5,862 nt of DNA from Methanobacteriota archaeon (GCA_022561895.1 JADFQH010000202.1:1-5862), one strand, 5' to 3'; counted from the first letter of the stretch, positions 1 to 5,862 are shown. The notes: generated by a model not told the origin, from the sequence alone. Numbers and translations are program-made.

Positions 1-1
1 G

Positions 2-1111
2 GAGGTCTTTCTGAAGATGGAACATCTCCAGTGGACCGGCTCGTTCAAGACCCGCGGGGCGTACAACAAGCTCGCGCGCTGTGTCGCAGAGGGCGAGATC
101 GAACACGCCGTCGCCGCGAGCGCGGGCAACCACGCCCAAGGCGTGGCACTCGCGGCGACCACCCTCGGGGTTGACTCGACGATCGTCATGCCCAAGACCG
201 CCCCGCAGACGAAGATCGACGCGACTCGTGGGTATGGCGCGACCGTTACACTCCACGGACAGGACTTCCAGACGGCGATGGCTCATGCAAAAGAGCTTAC
301 AGAGGGGGGCGATTCGACGTTCGTCCACGCCTATGACGACCCCGACATCGTCGCGGGACAGGGCACATTAGGAATCGAGATGGCAGAGGACTGTCCCGGC
401 GTCGATACGGTCGTCGTGCCGATCGGCGGGGGCGGCCTCATCAGCGGGATTGCCCTCGCCTTCTCGGAGCTTGCACCCGACGTTCGGATCATCGGCGTGC
501 AGGCCGAAAAGGCCGCAACAGTACCAGAAAGTCTCGATAAGGGGATTCCTCAAACATTGGATTCGGTCGATACGATAGCCGATGGGATCGCGACCGGCGG
601 GGTCTCGGAGCTGACCCTCGGGATCATCGACGAACACGTCGACGAGATCGTTACGGTATCGGATAGCGGGATCGCGAACGCCGTGTTGTTGCTTCTCGAA
701 CGCGCGAAACAGCTCGTCGAGGGGGCGGGGGCGGCCGGAGTCGCCGCGATCCTCTCGGATGATCTCGATGTCGAGGGCGAGACGGTCATGGCGCTGCTCT
801 GTGGCGGGAACCTCGATATGACGATGCTCCAAACCGTTCTCGTCCACGCGCTAACCGACCGCCAGCAGCTGGTTCATCTCCGCGTGAAGATCGAGGATAT
901 TCCTGGGAGAATGGCCGAGATCTCGACGCTGATCTCCGAGCACGACGCCAATATCAGAGCCGTGCGTCACGATCGCGCGGTCGAGAATCTCGACGTGGGC
1001 GAGGCGTATCTCGTCTTTCGAATCGAAACCAGCGGTATCCAGCACTCCCGAGCGATTACCGACGCGATCGAGGAAAGCGGCTACGATGTGACGATCGTCA
1101 ACACGCGGTGA
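2..1111 (+). CDS. ilvA: Threonine ammonia-lyase with C-terminal ACT domain (5'-partial)
   Basis: PLP-dependent deamination of L-threonine to 2-oxobutanoate and ammonia, the entry step to isoleucine; a cytosolic enzyme. The reading frame is open from base 2 (E-V-F-L-K before the Met at 17), so that Met is internal and the true start lies upstream; about 35-40 residues are probably missing. Counting from that Met, the PLP lysine is K11 in SFKTRGA, the substrate loop is SAGNHAQG (35-42), the phosphate-binding glycine loop is PIGGGGL (135-141), and CGGN (262-265) closes the fold-type II domain. An ACT domain occupies about 285-364 (HLRVKIEDIPGR onward), typical of the short, roughly 400-residue archaeal/bacterial form and suggesting allosteric control. 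One oddity is Trp at residue 6 (LQWTGSFK), where the family usually has Arg. The family call is secure. Serine or other hydroxy-amino-acid lyase activity cannot be excluded. The next gene is on the same strand 183 bases away with its own promoter candidate, so cotranscription is not required. Confidence 0.95.
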   Translation, partial: EVFLKMEHLQWTGSFKTRGAYNKLARCVAEGEIEHAVAASAGNHAQGVALAATTLGVDSTIVMPKTAPQTKIDATRGYGATVTLHGQDFQTAMAHAKELTEGGDSTFVHAYDDPDIVAGQGTLGIEMAEDCPGVDTVVVPIGGGGLISGIALAFSELAPDVRIIGVQAEKAATVPESLDKGIPQTLDSVDTIADGIATGGVSELTLGIIDEHVDEIVTVSDSGIANAVLLLLERAKQLVEGAGAAGVAAILSDDLDVEGETVMALLCGGNLDMTMLQTVLVHALTDRQQLVHLRVKIEDIPGRMAEISTLISEHDANIRAVRHDRAVENLDVGEAYLVFRIETSGIQHSRAITDAIEESGYDVTIVNTR

Positions 1112-1125
1112 ACTTCTCCTTCTGA

Positions 1126-1140
1126 GCGAAACAGTTATAC
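1126..1140 (+). promoter_or_regulatory. Haloarchaeal BRE/TATA promoter candidate for the BCCT gene at 1295
   Basis: A CGAAA-type BRE (1127-1131) is followed by TTATAC (1135-1140), the usual order in haloarchaeal promoters, within the AT-richer part of the gap after the lyase stop codon. A start about 25-27 bases downstream of the TATA centre would fall near 1160-1166. That gives the transporter mRNA a leader of about 130 bases, unusually long for haloarchaea. Seen: the motif and its position. Inferred: its use as a promoter. Confidence 0.45.
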
Positions 1141-1169
1141 CTTTTCCTCGTGAGATGGTAACAGATATC

Positions 1170-1298
1170 ATGCTACTGGAGAGTATCGAGGGGGGCGGCG
1201 AGGTGGGGGATCGGAGTCCGGGTCGTGGTGTCGATCCGGTGGGAAGCAGGCGATCACGGGCACGCTCCCCGACGCTGATCGTGAGGTGGATGCGATGA
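1170..1298 (+). other. Possible 42-residue upstream ORF overlapping the BCCT start
   Basis: An ATG at 1170 lies just downstream of the predicted transcription start and opens a 42-codon frame whose TGA (1296-1298) overlaps the carrier ATG as ATGA (1295-1298). Such spacing would allow a near-leaderless leader peptide and translational coupling to the transporter. Against it, the peptide is Arg/Gly-rich (R and G about half of it), not acidic as expected of a haloarchaeal protein, and resembles no family I know. The GC-rich stretch 1185-1290 is open in more than one frame, so chance is a real explanation. Confidence 0.15.
1283..1288 (+). promoter_or_regulatory. Shine-Dalgarno site deciding the BCCT start at 1295
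   Basis: GAGGTG, complementary to the haloarchaeal 16S 3' end (CACCTCC), lies six bases before the ATG at 1295. An alternative GTG start at 1286 lies inside this motif and would add only Val-Asp-Ala, so the ATG is preferred. Confidence 0.6.
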
Positions 1299-2911
1299 GC
1301 GACGATTCGAGATCTGCCCTCGGGCAGTTCTGGGACGAACTCGACCTGCTCGTATTCGTCGTGGGCGTGGGCGTCGCCGCTTTCGCCGTCCTCGCGTTCG
1401 CGCTGTTCGAGGGGCCGGCTACCGACGCGATGCAGGGGGCGAACGACTTCCTCTGGACGAGCCTCGGGTGGGCCTACCTGCTCGTGATGTTCTCACTCGT
1501 GATGTTCGTGCTCTTTTTGATCTTCGGGCCATGGGGGAACATCAAACTCGGCGCGGCGGACGAGGAGCCCGAGTTCACCTTCATCGCGTACTTCGCAATG
1601 TTGTATTCGGCGGGGATCGCCGCCGGAATCGTCTTCTGGGGCCCCGCCGAAGCGATCTTCCATTACGACGCTGTCTCGCCGTTTGTCGGCGCGGAGCCAC
1701 AGTCCGCCGGGGCCGCGGTCGGGGCGGTCCAGTACACGTTCTTTCACTGGGGGCTTTCGGCGTGGACCGCCTACGTCGTGATGGGACTGCCCATTGCCTA
1801 CTACGCCTACCGCCACGATGCGCCGCTTCGCATTTCGACGGTGATCGCGCCGTGGGTCGGTCTCGACAATCTCGATGGCAAGACGGCAAAGCTCGTCGAT
1901 ATTCTCGCGGTCTTTGCGACGATCGGCGGCGTCGCGACCACGCTCGGGCTCGTTGGCAGCCAGTTTCTCGTCGGCATCGAGTGGACAACCGGGACCTCTT
2001 TCGGGGATTTCGGGACGGTCCTCGTGATCACCGGGCTGACTGTCGCCTTTACGATCTCGGTCGCGCTGGGCGTCGAAAAGGGGATTCGGCGGATCTCCTA
2101 CTTCAACATGGCGCTGTTCGCTGTGCTCACCGTCGCGACGTTCGTCCTCGGGCCGACGGGCTACATCATGGCGGTCGGCACCGAGGCCCTCGGGGGGTAT
2201 ATCAACGACTTTATCACGATGAGTTTTTACACTGGTGCTGCTGCAACCGGCGGCACGGGCGTCGCAGAGTGGGTCGGCGGCTGGACGATCTTCTACTGGG
2301 CGTGGTGGTTCTCGTGGACGCCCTTCGTCGGCCTGTTCATCGCCCGCATCTCGCGGGGACGGACGGTGCGACAGGTCGCCGTCACAGGTGTGGTTGCCTC
2401 GACGGGCATCACGATCCCGTGGTTCGCTACGATGGGCGGAACGGCGATCTTCCTCCAAGAGACCGGACAGGCCGACATTCTTTCAGTTGTTGGCGAGTTG
2501 GTAGAAGCTGGTTCGGGCTACCCCCTCTTCGAGGCGCTGCCGCTTGGCGGGCTGTTGACCGTACTGTTTCTCGTTCTCGTGACGACCTTTCTCATCACCT
2601 CGGCTGACTCCTCGACGCTTGCGCTCGGTATGCTTACGACCGGCGGTGCACACAATCCCTCGACGATCAACCGCGTCATCTGGGGCGGGTTGATCGGTGC
2701 GCTCGCGTCGCTTTTGATGGTGACAGGTGGGGTCGATGCACTACAGGCCGCAGCCATCATCACCGGTGGCCCGTTCGCGATCGTCACGCTCGTGGCCGTG
2801 GCGGCGATGGTCCTCACCTTCGGCAGACAGCGGGCGCTGTTCCTCCGCGAAGAGGATGAGGTCGACGTGCCGGCGTCGGCCGATGTGGTGAAAGGTACGG
2901 ATGACGACTAG
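1295..2911 (+). CDS. BCCT-family betaine/carnitine/choline transporter, divergent TM3 type
   Basis: A secondary transporter of the cytoplasmic membrane, 538 residues from the preferred ATG, with about 12 hydrophobic segments. In ATG numbering, the BCCT signature in TM8 spans 330-356 (WTIFYWAWWFSW, then PFVGLFIARISRGR). The aromatic-box residues known from BetP are all present: W152, W157 and Y160 in TM4, and W337, W338 and W341 in TM8. TM10 has TSADS (435-439), whose Thr-Ser pair lines the Na2 sodium site in BetP, so sodium coupling is plausible. The unwound TM3 segment is SAG-IAAG-IVFWG (105-116), not the canonical GMGIG, and the following EP is EA. Altered substrate choice or coupling is therefore possible. 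The tail is short and acidic (about 28 residues, ending TDDD), without BetP's long basic osmosensor helix. It converges with a second BCCT gene. Substrate inferred: glycine betaine or another quaternary amine. Confidence 0.93.
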   Translation: MSDDSRSALGQFWDELDLLVFVVGVGVAAFAVLAFALFEGPATDAMQGANDFLWTSLGWAYLLVMFSLVMFVLFLIFGPWGNIKLGAADEEPEFTFIAYFAMLYSAGIAAGIVFWGPAEAIFHYDAVSPFVGAEPQSAGAAVGAVQYTFFHWGLSAWTAYVVMGLPIAYYAYRHDAPLRISTVIAPWVGLDNLDGKTAKLVDILAVFATIGGVATTLGLVGSQFLVGIEWTTGTSFGDFGTVLVITGLTVAFTISVALGVEKGIRRISYFNMALFAVLTVATFVLGPTGYIMAVGTEALGGYINDFITMSFYTGAAATGGTGVAEWVGGWTIFYWAWWFSWTPFVGLFIARISRGRTVRQVAVTGVVASTGITIPWFATMGGTAIFLQETGQADILSVVGELVEAGSGYPLFEALPLGGLLTVLFLVLVTTFLITSADSSTLALGMLTTGGAHNPSTINRVIWGGLIGALASLLMVTGGVDALQAAAIITGGPFAIVTLVAVAAMVLTFGRQRALFLREEDEVDVPASADVVKGTDDD

Positions 2912-2969
2912 CGACTGCCATCACGGTTTGCGCTAACAGTACGTCGCGGTCAAGTCGAAAACAGCGATT

Positions 2970-3042
2970 ATAACGACTGTTGTCGTCCCTTGGCGCTGAT
3001 CGCTCGTCTGCATCAGCGCTACACTGTTCCAACAGTCGTTAT
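2970..3042. repeat. 13-bp perfect inverted repeat enclosing nested hairpins
   Basis: ATAACGACTGTTG (2970-2982) and its exact reverse complement CAACAGTCGTTAT (3030-3042) bracket 47 bases between the two convergent carriers. The right arm includes the first base of the - strand gene's stop triplet. Each arm can also fold alone: ACGAC-TGTT-GTCGT (2973-2986) on the left and ACTGTT-CC-AACAGT (3023-3036) on the right. This allows two exclusive states, one long nested stem or three small hairpins. Possible roles are a bidirectional end-of-transcript structure, a protein-binding palindrome, or a very small MITE-like insertion. No flanking target duplication is visible. Confidence 0.75.
2991..3021. 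terminator. Central hairpin, candidate bidirectional terminator/mRNA 3'-end structure
   Basis: GCGCTGAT (2993-3000) pairs perfectly with ATCAGCGC (3012-3019). A G-T pair and a T-A pair extend this to 10 bp around an 11-base loop, nested inside the 13-bp outer repeat. It lies 80 bases past the + strand carrier's stop and 21 bases past the - strand carrier's stop, a sensible position for ending both transcripts. No U-run follows on either strand. Archaeal termination usually depends on T-rich tracts, so this may instead stabilise 3' ends. Confidence 0.35.
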
Positions 3043-4724
3043 CAGTCGTCGTCGGTCGGTGAGGGGCCCGGCCCCGATACCGGTTCCTCTTCGTCCTCGA
3101 GGTCGTCGATCCGGTCTTTGACGGGTTGGCGCTGAAGCAGTCGGTACTCGCTTTCGAGTCCGATCCAGAGGGTGTAACAGAGGAGCAACAGGACGAAGGC
3201 AAACGGCAGGCCGGTCGCGATTGAGGCAGTCTGCAGTGCCGTCAGGCCACCGCCAATGAGCAGGACGGCTGCAATCGCTCCTTCAAACACCGCCCACGAG
3301 ACCCGCAGGTTTCGCGTGGCGTCGTCCTTCCCACCGGCGGTGATGCTTCCGAGGACGAGCGAGCCCGAATCCGAGGAAGTGACGAAAAACGAGACGACGA
3401 GCCCGATCGCCACCACCGACAGCACGATTCCGACGGGGAGGAGCGCGAACAGCTCGAACATCGCGACCGCTTCGTCGGCTTGAACCGCCTCGATAATGCT
3501 CGATTGCGTGAACAGCTCGAAATGCAGTGCGGTGCCGCCGAAGGCCGACATCCAGATGAACGAGAACATGGCGGGCAGGAAGAGTACCGCGAGAACGAAC
3601 TCGCGGACGGTCCGGCCCTTCGAGATGCGGGCGATGAACATCCCGACGAAGGGCGACCACGCGATCCACCAGCCCCAGTAAAAGAGGGTCCAGTCGGCCT
3701 GCCAGCCGTCGCTTCCGCCCTCGTAGCTCGCGGTCCAAAAGGCGAGTTCGGGCAGGGTTGCGACGTAGGCCCCGAGACTCTGGACGAACGTATCGAGGAT
3801 AAACACTGTGGGACCGATGACGAGGATCGAGCCCAGTAAGGTGACCATGAGATAGACGTTGAGCTGGCTCAGCCGGCGGATCCCTCTATCGAGTCCGACC
3901 CAGACCGAGACGACCGCAACGGCGGTGATGATCGCGATCAGGACGACTTGAACGCCGGTGCTGACCGGGACAGTGGTGGCGAGAAAATCGCCCGAAACAA
4001 CGTTGAGACCGGCGTTGACCTGTCCAGCGCCGAGGCCGAGCGAGGTGGCGAGCCCGAACGCCGTCGCAAAGACGGCGAGAATATCGACGAGATGGCCCGG
4101 CCAGCCGTAGATACGTTCACCAAGGAGGGGCCAAAAGAGCGACCGGAAGGTCAGGGGTAGCCCCCGGTTGTAGGCGTAGAAGGCGAGTCCGAGCGCGACC
4201 AGCCCGTAGATCGCCCACGGGTGGATCCCCCAGTGGAAGTAGGTCGCGACCATCGCGGTCTCTGCGGCCCCGGCGGTTTCGGCCTCGCCGAAGGGCGGTG
4301 CGCTGTAGTGCCAGATCGGCTCGCCGACGCTCCAGAACATGAGCCCGATCCCCATTCCGGCGCTAAACAGCATGGCCAGCCAAGAAAAATCGCTGAACTC
4401 CGTTTCTTGGGCTGGACCGCCGATCCGGATCGATCCGTATTTTCCGAGACCGAAATACAGCACGACGACGATAAACAGGTTCGCACAGAGGATGTAGAAC
4501 CAGCCCATATACTCGGTGATCCCGGTTTGCGTTCCTTCGAACACCGCCGCCGCCCCGTCTTGGAAAAGCAGCGTGAGAACGATAAACAGCACGACGAGCC
4601 CGGCAGAAACCCCGAACACGATCGGATGGACATCGAACCCCAAGATTTCGACGTTAGCGTCGCCCGCTTCCCGGTCGGTATCGGCGTAAAAAACGTCCTG
4701 CTGGAGGTCGTCCGAGTCAGCCAT
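3042..4724 (-). CDS. BCCT-family transporter, canonical glycine-betaine carrier type
   Basis: A 560-residue, 12-segment secondary transporter of the cytoplasmic membrane, probably sodium-coupled uptake of glycine betaine or a related quaternary amine for osmotic balance. TM3 carries the textbook SAGMGIGLMFW (121-131), followed by GEP. TM4 has W165, W170 and Y173; TM8 has the signature W345-R371 (WTLFYWGWWIAW, then SPFVGMFIARISKGR) with W352, W353 and W356. TM10 has TSSDS (449-453), keeping the Na2-site Thr-Ser pair. The N-terminus (about 33 residues) and C-terminus (about 38 residues, LEDEEEP to TDDD) are strongly acidic, as in haloarchaea. The ATG at 4724 is supported by a GAGGGA motif six bases upstream. 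The gene faces the first carrier tail to tail. It lies downstream of, and on the same strand as, the foreign-looking fragment at 4848-5862. The exact substrate cannot be read from sequence. Confidence 0.95.
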   Translation of the reverse strand: MADSDDLQQDVFYADTDREAGDANVEILGFDVHPIVFGVSAGLVVLFIVLTLLFQDGAAAVFEGTQTGITEYMGWFYILCANLFIVVVLYFGLGKYGSIRIGGPAQETEFSDFSWLAMLFSAGMGIGLMFWSVGEPIWHYSAPPFGEAETAGAAETAMVATYFHWGIHPWAIYGLVALGLAFYAYNRGLPLTFRSLFWPLLGERIYGWPGHLVDILAVFATAFGLATSLGLGAGQVNAGLNVVSGDFLATTVPVSTGVQVVLIAIITAVAVVSVWVGLDRGIRRLSQLNVYLMVTLLGSILVIGPTVFILDTFVQSLGAYVATLPELAFWTASYEGGSDGWQADWTLFYWGWWIAWSPFVGMFIARISKGRTVREFVLAVLFLPAMFSFIWMSAFGGTALHFELFTQSSIIEAVQADEAVAMFELFALLPVGIVLSVVAIGLVVSFFVTSSDSGSLVLGSITAGGKDDATRNLRVSWAVFEGAIAAVLLIGGGLTALQTASIATGLPFAFVLLLLCYTLWIGLESEYRLLQRQPVKDRIDDLEDEEEPVSGPGPSPTDDD

Positions 4725-4730
4725 CGGTCG

Positions 4731-4736
4731 TCCCTC
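4731..4736 (-). promoter_or_regulatory. Weak Shine-Dalgarno site for the BCCT gene ending at 4724
   Basis: On the - strand GAGGGA precedes the ATG by six bases. It is a partial match to GGAGGTGA but correctly spaced, and no other in-frame start with a better site is apparent. Confidence 0.4.
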
Positions 4737-4773
4737 TGCCCGCCGTCTCCCCCGCCCGCCCTGAGTCGTTCGG

Positions 4774-4792
4774 ATTGTGTATCATGATTGTG
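4774..4792 (-). promoter_or_regulatory. Possible promoter/operator upstream of the second BCCT gene
   Basis: An AT-richer patch holds the palindrome ATCATGAT (4781-4788) between two direct copies of ATTGTG (4774-4779 and 4787-4792, period 13). Read on the - strand it includes ATGATAC, a poor TATA-like element about 55 bases before the start codon, which would give a leader of about 30 bases. The motif match is weak, but this is the only AT-rich candidate between the start codon and the compositional junction. Confidence 0.2.
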
Positions 4793-4798
4793 CCTAGC

Positions 4799-5110
4799 TC
4801 ATGCATACTGCCGTATTGGTGTTGTGCTTGCTATACGATTGGTTGACAGGTCGGGGCGGAACTGTTCGACGACATCCGGAACGGCCGCGGCCGTCGGTCG
4901 ATCTCCACCGAGATCGGTGAGGTCCGTGAAGGCGATTTTGTGGTTGCGAAAGAATTCGGCGCCGTGGCCACGGCCGATGACCTGAACGTCGACGTCGCGT
5001 CGGCGACGCAACTCCCGGGCGACCGGATAGAGGCAGGTCGCGCCGCCCGGGAACTGCGTGCCGAGCAGGATTCGAACGCCGGCCTTTGCGTTCGGTTGAA
5101 ACCGACTCAT
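4799..5110 (-). pseudogene. N-terminal remnant of a GT-B-like glycosyltransferase, truncated near 4847
   Basis: The frame opens at an ATG (5110) overlapping the aminotransferase stop as ATGA, which implies a shared operon. Residues 12-24 (VRILLGTQFPGGA) look like the first beta-strand and glycine-rich turn of a Rossmann/GT-B nucleotide-sugar enzyme. They are followed by a helix (LYPVARELRRRRD), a second strand (VDVQVIGRG) and further strand/helix pattern to EQFRPDL (about residue 88). After that, the last 15 residues are unrelated filler to a stop at 4799. A GT-B enzyme needs about 350-400 residues, so at most a quarter is present. The protein is net basic (Arg-rich), unlike the haloarchaeal genes to its left. 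The glycosyltransferase call rests on the general N-terminal pattern only; a related epimerase-like or other GT-B-fold protein is possible. Confidence 0.5.
4840..4855. other. Sequence-origin junction
   Basis: Near 4847 the glycosyltransferase-like reading pattern ends inside a codon run (R-P-D-L), and the DNA becomes AT-richer, noncoding sequence leading to the acidic haloarchaeal carrier gene. Neither an insertion-sequence end nor a transposase, tRNA or integrase is visible on either side. A deletion or recombination endpoint, or a misassembly, would give this picture. Confidence 0.5.
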
Positions 5111-5862
5111 GCCGCACCGGCTTGCAGAAGGGCGTCGCGCCCGTCAAGCACCTTGCGAATCGCCCGAACGACAAGCTCCATATCCGATTCCGTGTTGGGC
5201 CATCGCACGATGGTTTCGAGGTAGGCGGAAGATCGTTCAGCCGCTTCGGCCTCGGGACAGATGCCTTCGTCGTACCGGACATCGCCGTCATACCAGGGCG
5301 CCCGGAAGGGCCAACCCGTGTCGCCCCGCGCGCTGCGCTGCCGGTAGATCGGCATCCGATACAGGGGTTCACCCCAACGGGCATGCAGAGGAATTCCCTC
5401 GGCCCGCACGGCCCGGCAGAACAAGTCGAGCGGAAGCCGCCCGGCCTGCTCATCGTAGCGCATCGCGTAGAAGTAGTAGACGTGCGTACAGTTCGGAGCG
5501 ACGTACGGCACGATCAGAGAGTCGACCTCTTCCTGAAGGCGCCGACTCAGGAAATCAGCGAGCCGTATGCGCCAGGCGTTGAGGTGCGCGAGCTTGCCCA
5601 GTTGGTGGTAGGCGACGGCCGCTTCCATCTCGGTCATGCGAAAATTGAAGCCGATGAGGTTGTCGGCGCCGGACAAGCCGAACCCGTCGAGGCAGGCTTC
5701 GCCGTGGTTGCGCACCAGGCGCAGTCGGGTGGCCAGATCGTCGTCGTCGGTTACGGCGACACCGCCTTCGCCCGACTGAATCGTCTTGTGGCAGTTCAGG
5801 CTGAACACACCGATGTGACCGATGCACCCGGCGAGCCGTCCGCGGTAGCTGGCTCCCGGGGC
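5107..5862 (-). CDS. DegT/DnrJ/EryC1/StrS-family sugar aminotransferase (5'-partial)
   Basis: A PLP enzyme that transfers an amino group, usually from glutamate, onto a keto-sugar (commonly nucleotide-linked) for surface glycans or secondary metabolites; cytosolic. The frame is open to the window edge, giving 251 residues. The N-terminal third (about 150 residues) of a roughly 400-residue family member lies outside. Counting from the edge, the PLP lysine is K26 in NCHKTIQSGEGG (23-34), preceded by IGHIGVFS. VRNHGE (50-55) and GFNFRMTEMEAA (71-82) are family hallmarks. The C-terminal part includes EPLYRMPIYR, which resembles the PLYR segment of aminosugar and aminocyclitol members. Its stop overlaps the glycosyltransferase-like start by ATGA. 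About 33 acidic against 27 Lys/Arg in the last 233 residues, and six cysteines overall, do not fit a haloarchaeal cytosolic protein. The family call is strong; the sugar substrate is unknown. Confidence 0.92.
   Translation of the reverse strand, partial: APGASYRGRLAGCIGHIGVFSLNCHKTIQSGEGGVAVTDDDDLATRLRLVRNHGEACLDGFGLSGADNLIGFNFRMTEMEAAVAYHQLGKLAHLNAWRIRLADFLSRRLQEEVDSLIVPYVAPNCTHVYYFYAMRYDEQAGRLPLDLFCRAVRAEGIPLHARWGEPLYRMPIYRQRSARGDTGWPFRAPWYDGDVRYDEGICPEAEAAERSSAYLETIVRWPNTESDMELVVRAIRKVLDGRDALLQAGAA

Noticed and set aside
368..847. 159-codon - strand ORF within the threonine ammonia-lyase gene
   Set aside because: It is a reverse-frame shadow of the lyase. The composition is Arg/Asp-rich with no fold pattern.
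1286..1294. GTG start for the first BCCT gene, adding three residues
   Set aside because: The GTG lies within the GAGGTG ribosome-binding motif that is ideally spaced for the ATG at 1295.
1493..2458. Long - strand ORF (321 codons) opposite the first BCCT gene
   Set aside because: It is Arg/Asp/Pro-rich low-order sequence, antisense to a strongly supported membrane protein, and contains no domain pattern. GC-rich codon bias creates such shadows.
4221..4787. 188-codon + strand ORF opposite the 5' part of the second BCCT gene
   Set aside because: It is antisense to a secure gene, has a charged low-order composition without a recognisable motif, and has no ribosome-binding site or conserved start.
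4780..4850. Insertion-sequence end or attachment site at the compositional junction
   Set aside because: I found only short palindromes (ATCATGAT, ATGCAT) and a 6-base direct repeat. There is no terminal repeat pair, transposase, tRNA end or target duplication in the window.
4788..4985. 65-codon + strand ORF across the junction near 4847
   Set aside because: It spans two unlike sequence types, and most of it is antisense to the glycosyltransferase remnant. The peptide has no family pattern, so it is probably chance.
1..5862. Defence system, CRISPR array, RNA gene or prophage
   Set aside because: No regularly spaced repeats, tRNA/rRNA features or defence/phage protein motifs were recognised on either strand.

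Overview
The first ~4.75 kb of this window looks like chromosomal DNA of a haloarchaeon (class Halobacteria). The sequence is GC-rich, the proteins are acidic with Asp/Glu-rich tails, a GAGGTG ribosome-binding site precedes one start codon, and there is a BRE/TATA-type promoter (GCGAAACAG-TTATAC). The last ~1 kb (about 4848-5862) encodes proteins with a different amino-acid character: near-neutral to basic, with six cysteines in 251 residues of one of them. It looks bacterial or recently acquired, or it is an assembly join.

Layout, left to right: (1) 2-1111, + strand, threonine ammonia-lyase (ilvA) with a C-terminal ACT domain, its N-terminus cut off by the window edge. (2) 1112-1294, an intergenic region with a promoter candidate, a possible short upstream ORF and a ribosome-binding site. 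(3) 1295-2911, + strand, a BCCT-family transporter with an atypical TM3 glycine segment. (4) 2912-3041, a convergent intergenic region holding a nested inverted repeat whose right arm reaches the stop codon of the next gene. (5) 3042-4724, - strand, a second BCCT transporter of canonical betaine-carrier type. (6) 4725 to about 4847, a short AT-richer upstream region. (7) 4799-5110, - strand, the N-terminal remnant of what looks like a GT-B-type glycosyltransferase, losing similarity to any folded protein near 4847. (8) 5107-5862, - strand, a DegT/DnrJ/EryC1/StrS sugar aminotransferase running off the right edge and overlapping the glycosyltransferase remnant by ATGA.

Functionally, the left block joins isoleucine-pathway metabolism with two tail-to-tail uptake systems, probably for compatible solutes such as glycine betaine. 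Both carriers keep the aromatic-box tryptophans and the TM10 Thr-Ser pair of the family, but they differ in the TM3 substrate/ion segment, so they are probably not redundant. The right block is a fragment of a nucleotide-sugar or surface-polysaccharide operon with no metabolic link to the left block. I see no RNA genes, CRISPR array, transposase or phage genes, and no convincing new multi-gene system. The best leads are the nested palindrome between the two carriers, the compositional junction near 4847, and the divergent substrate segment of the first carrier.
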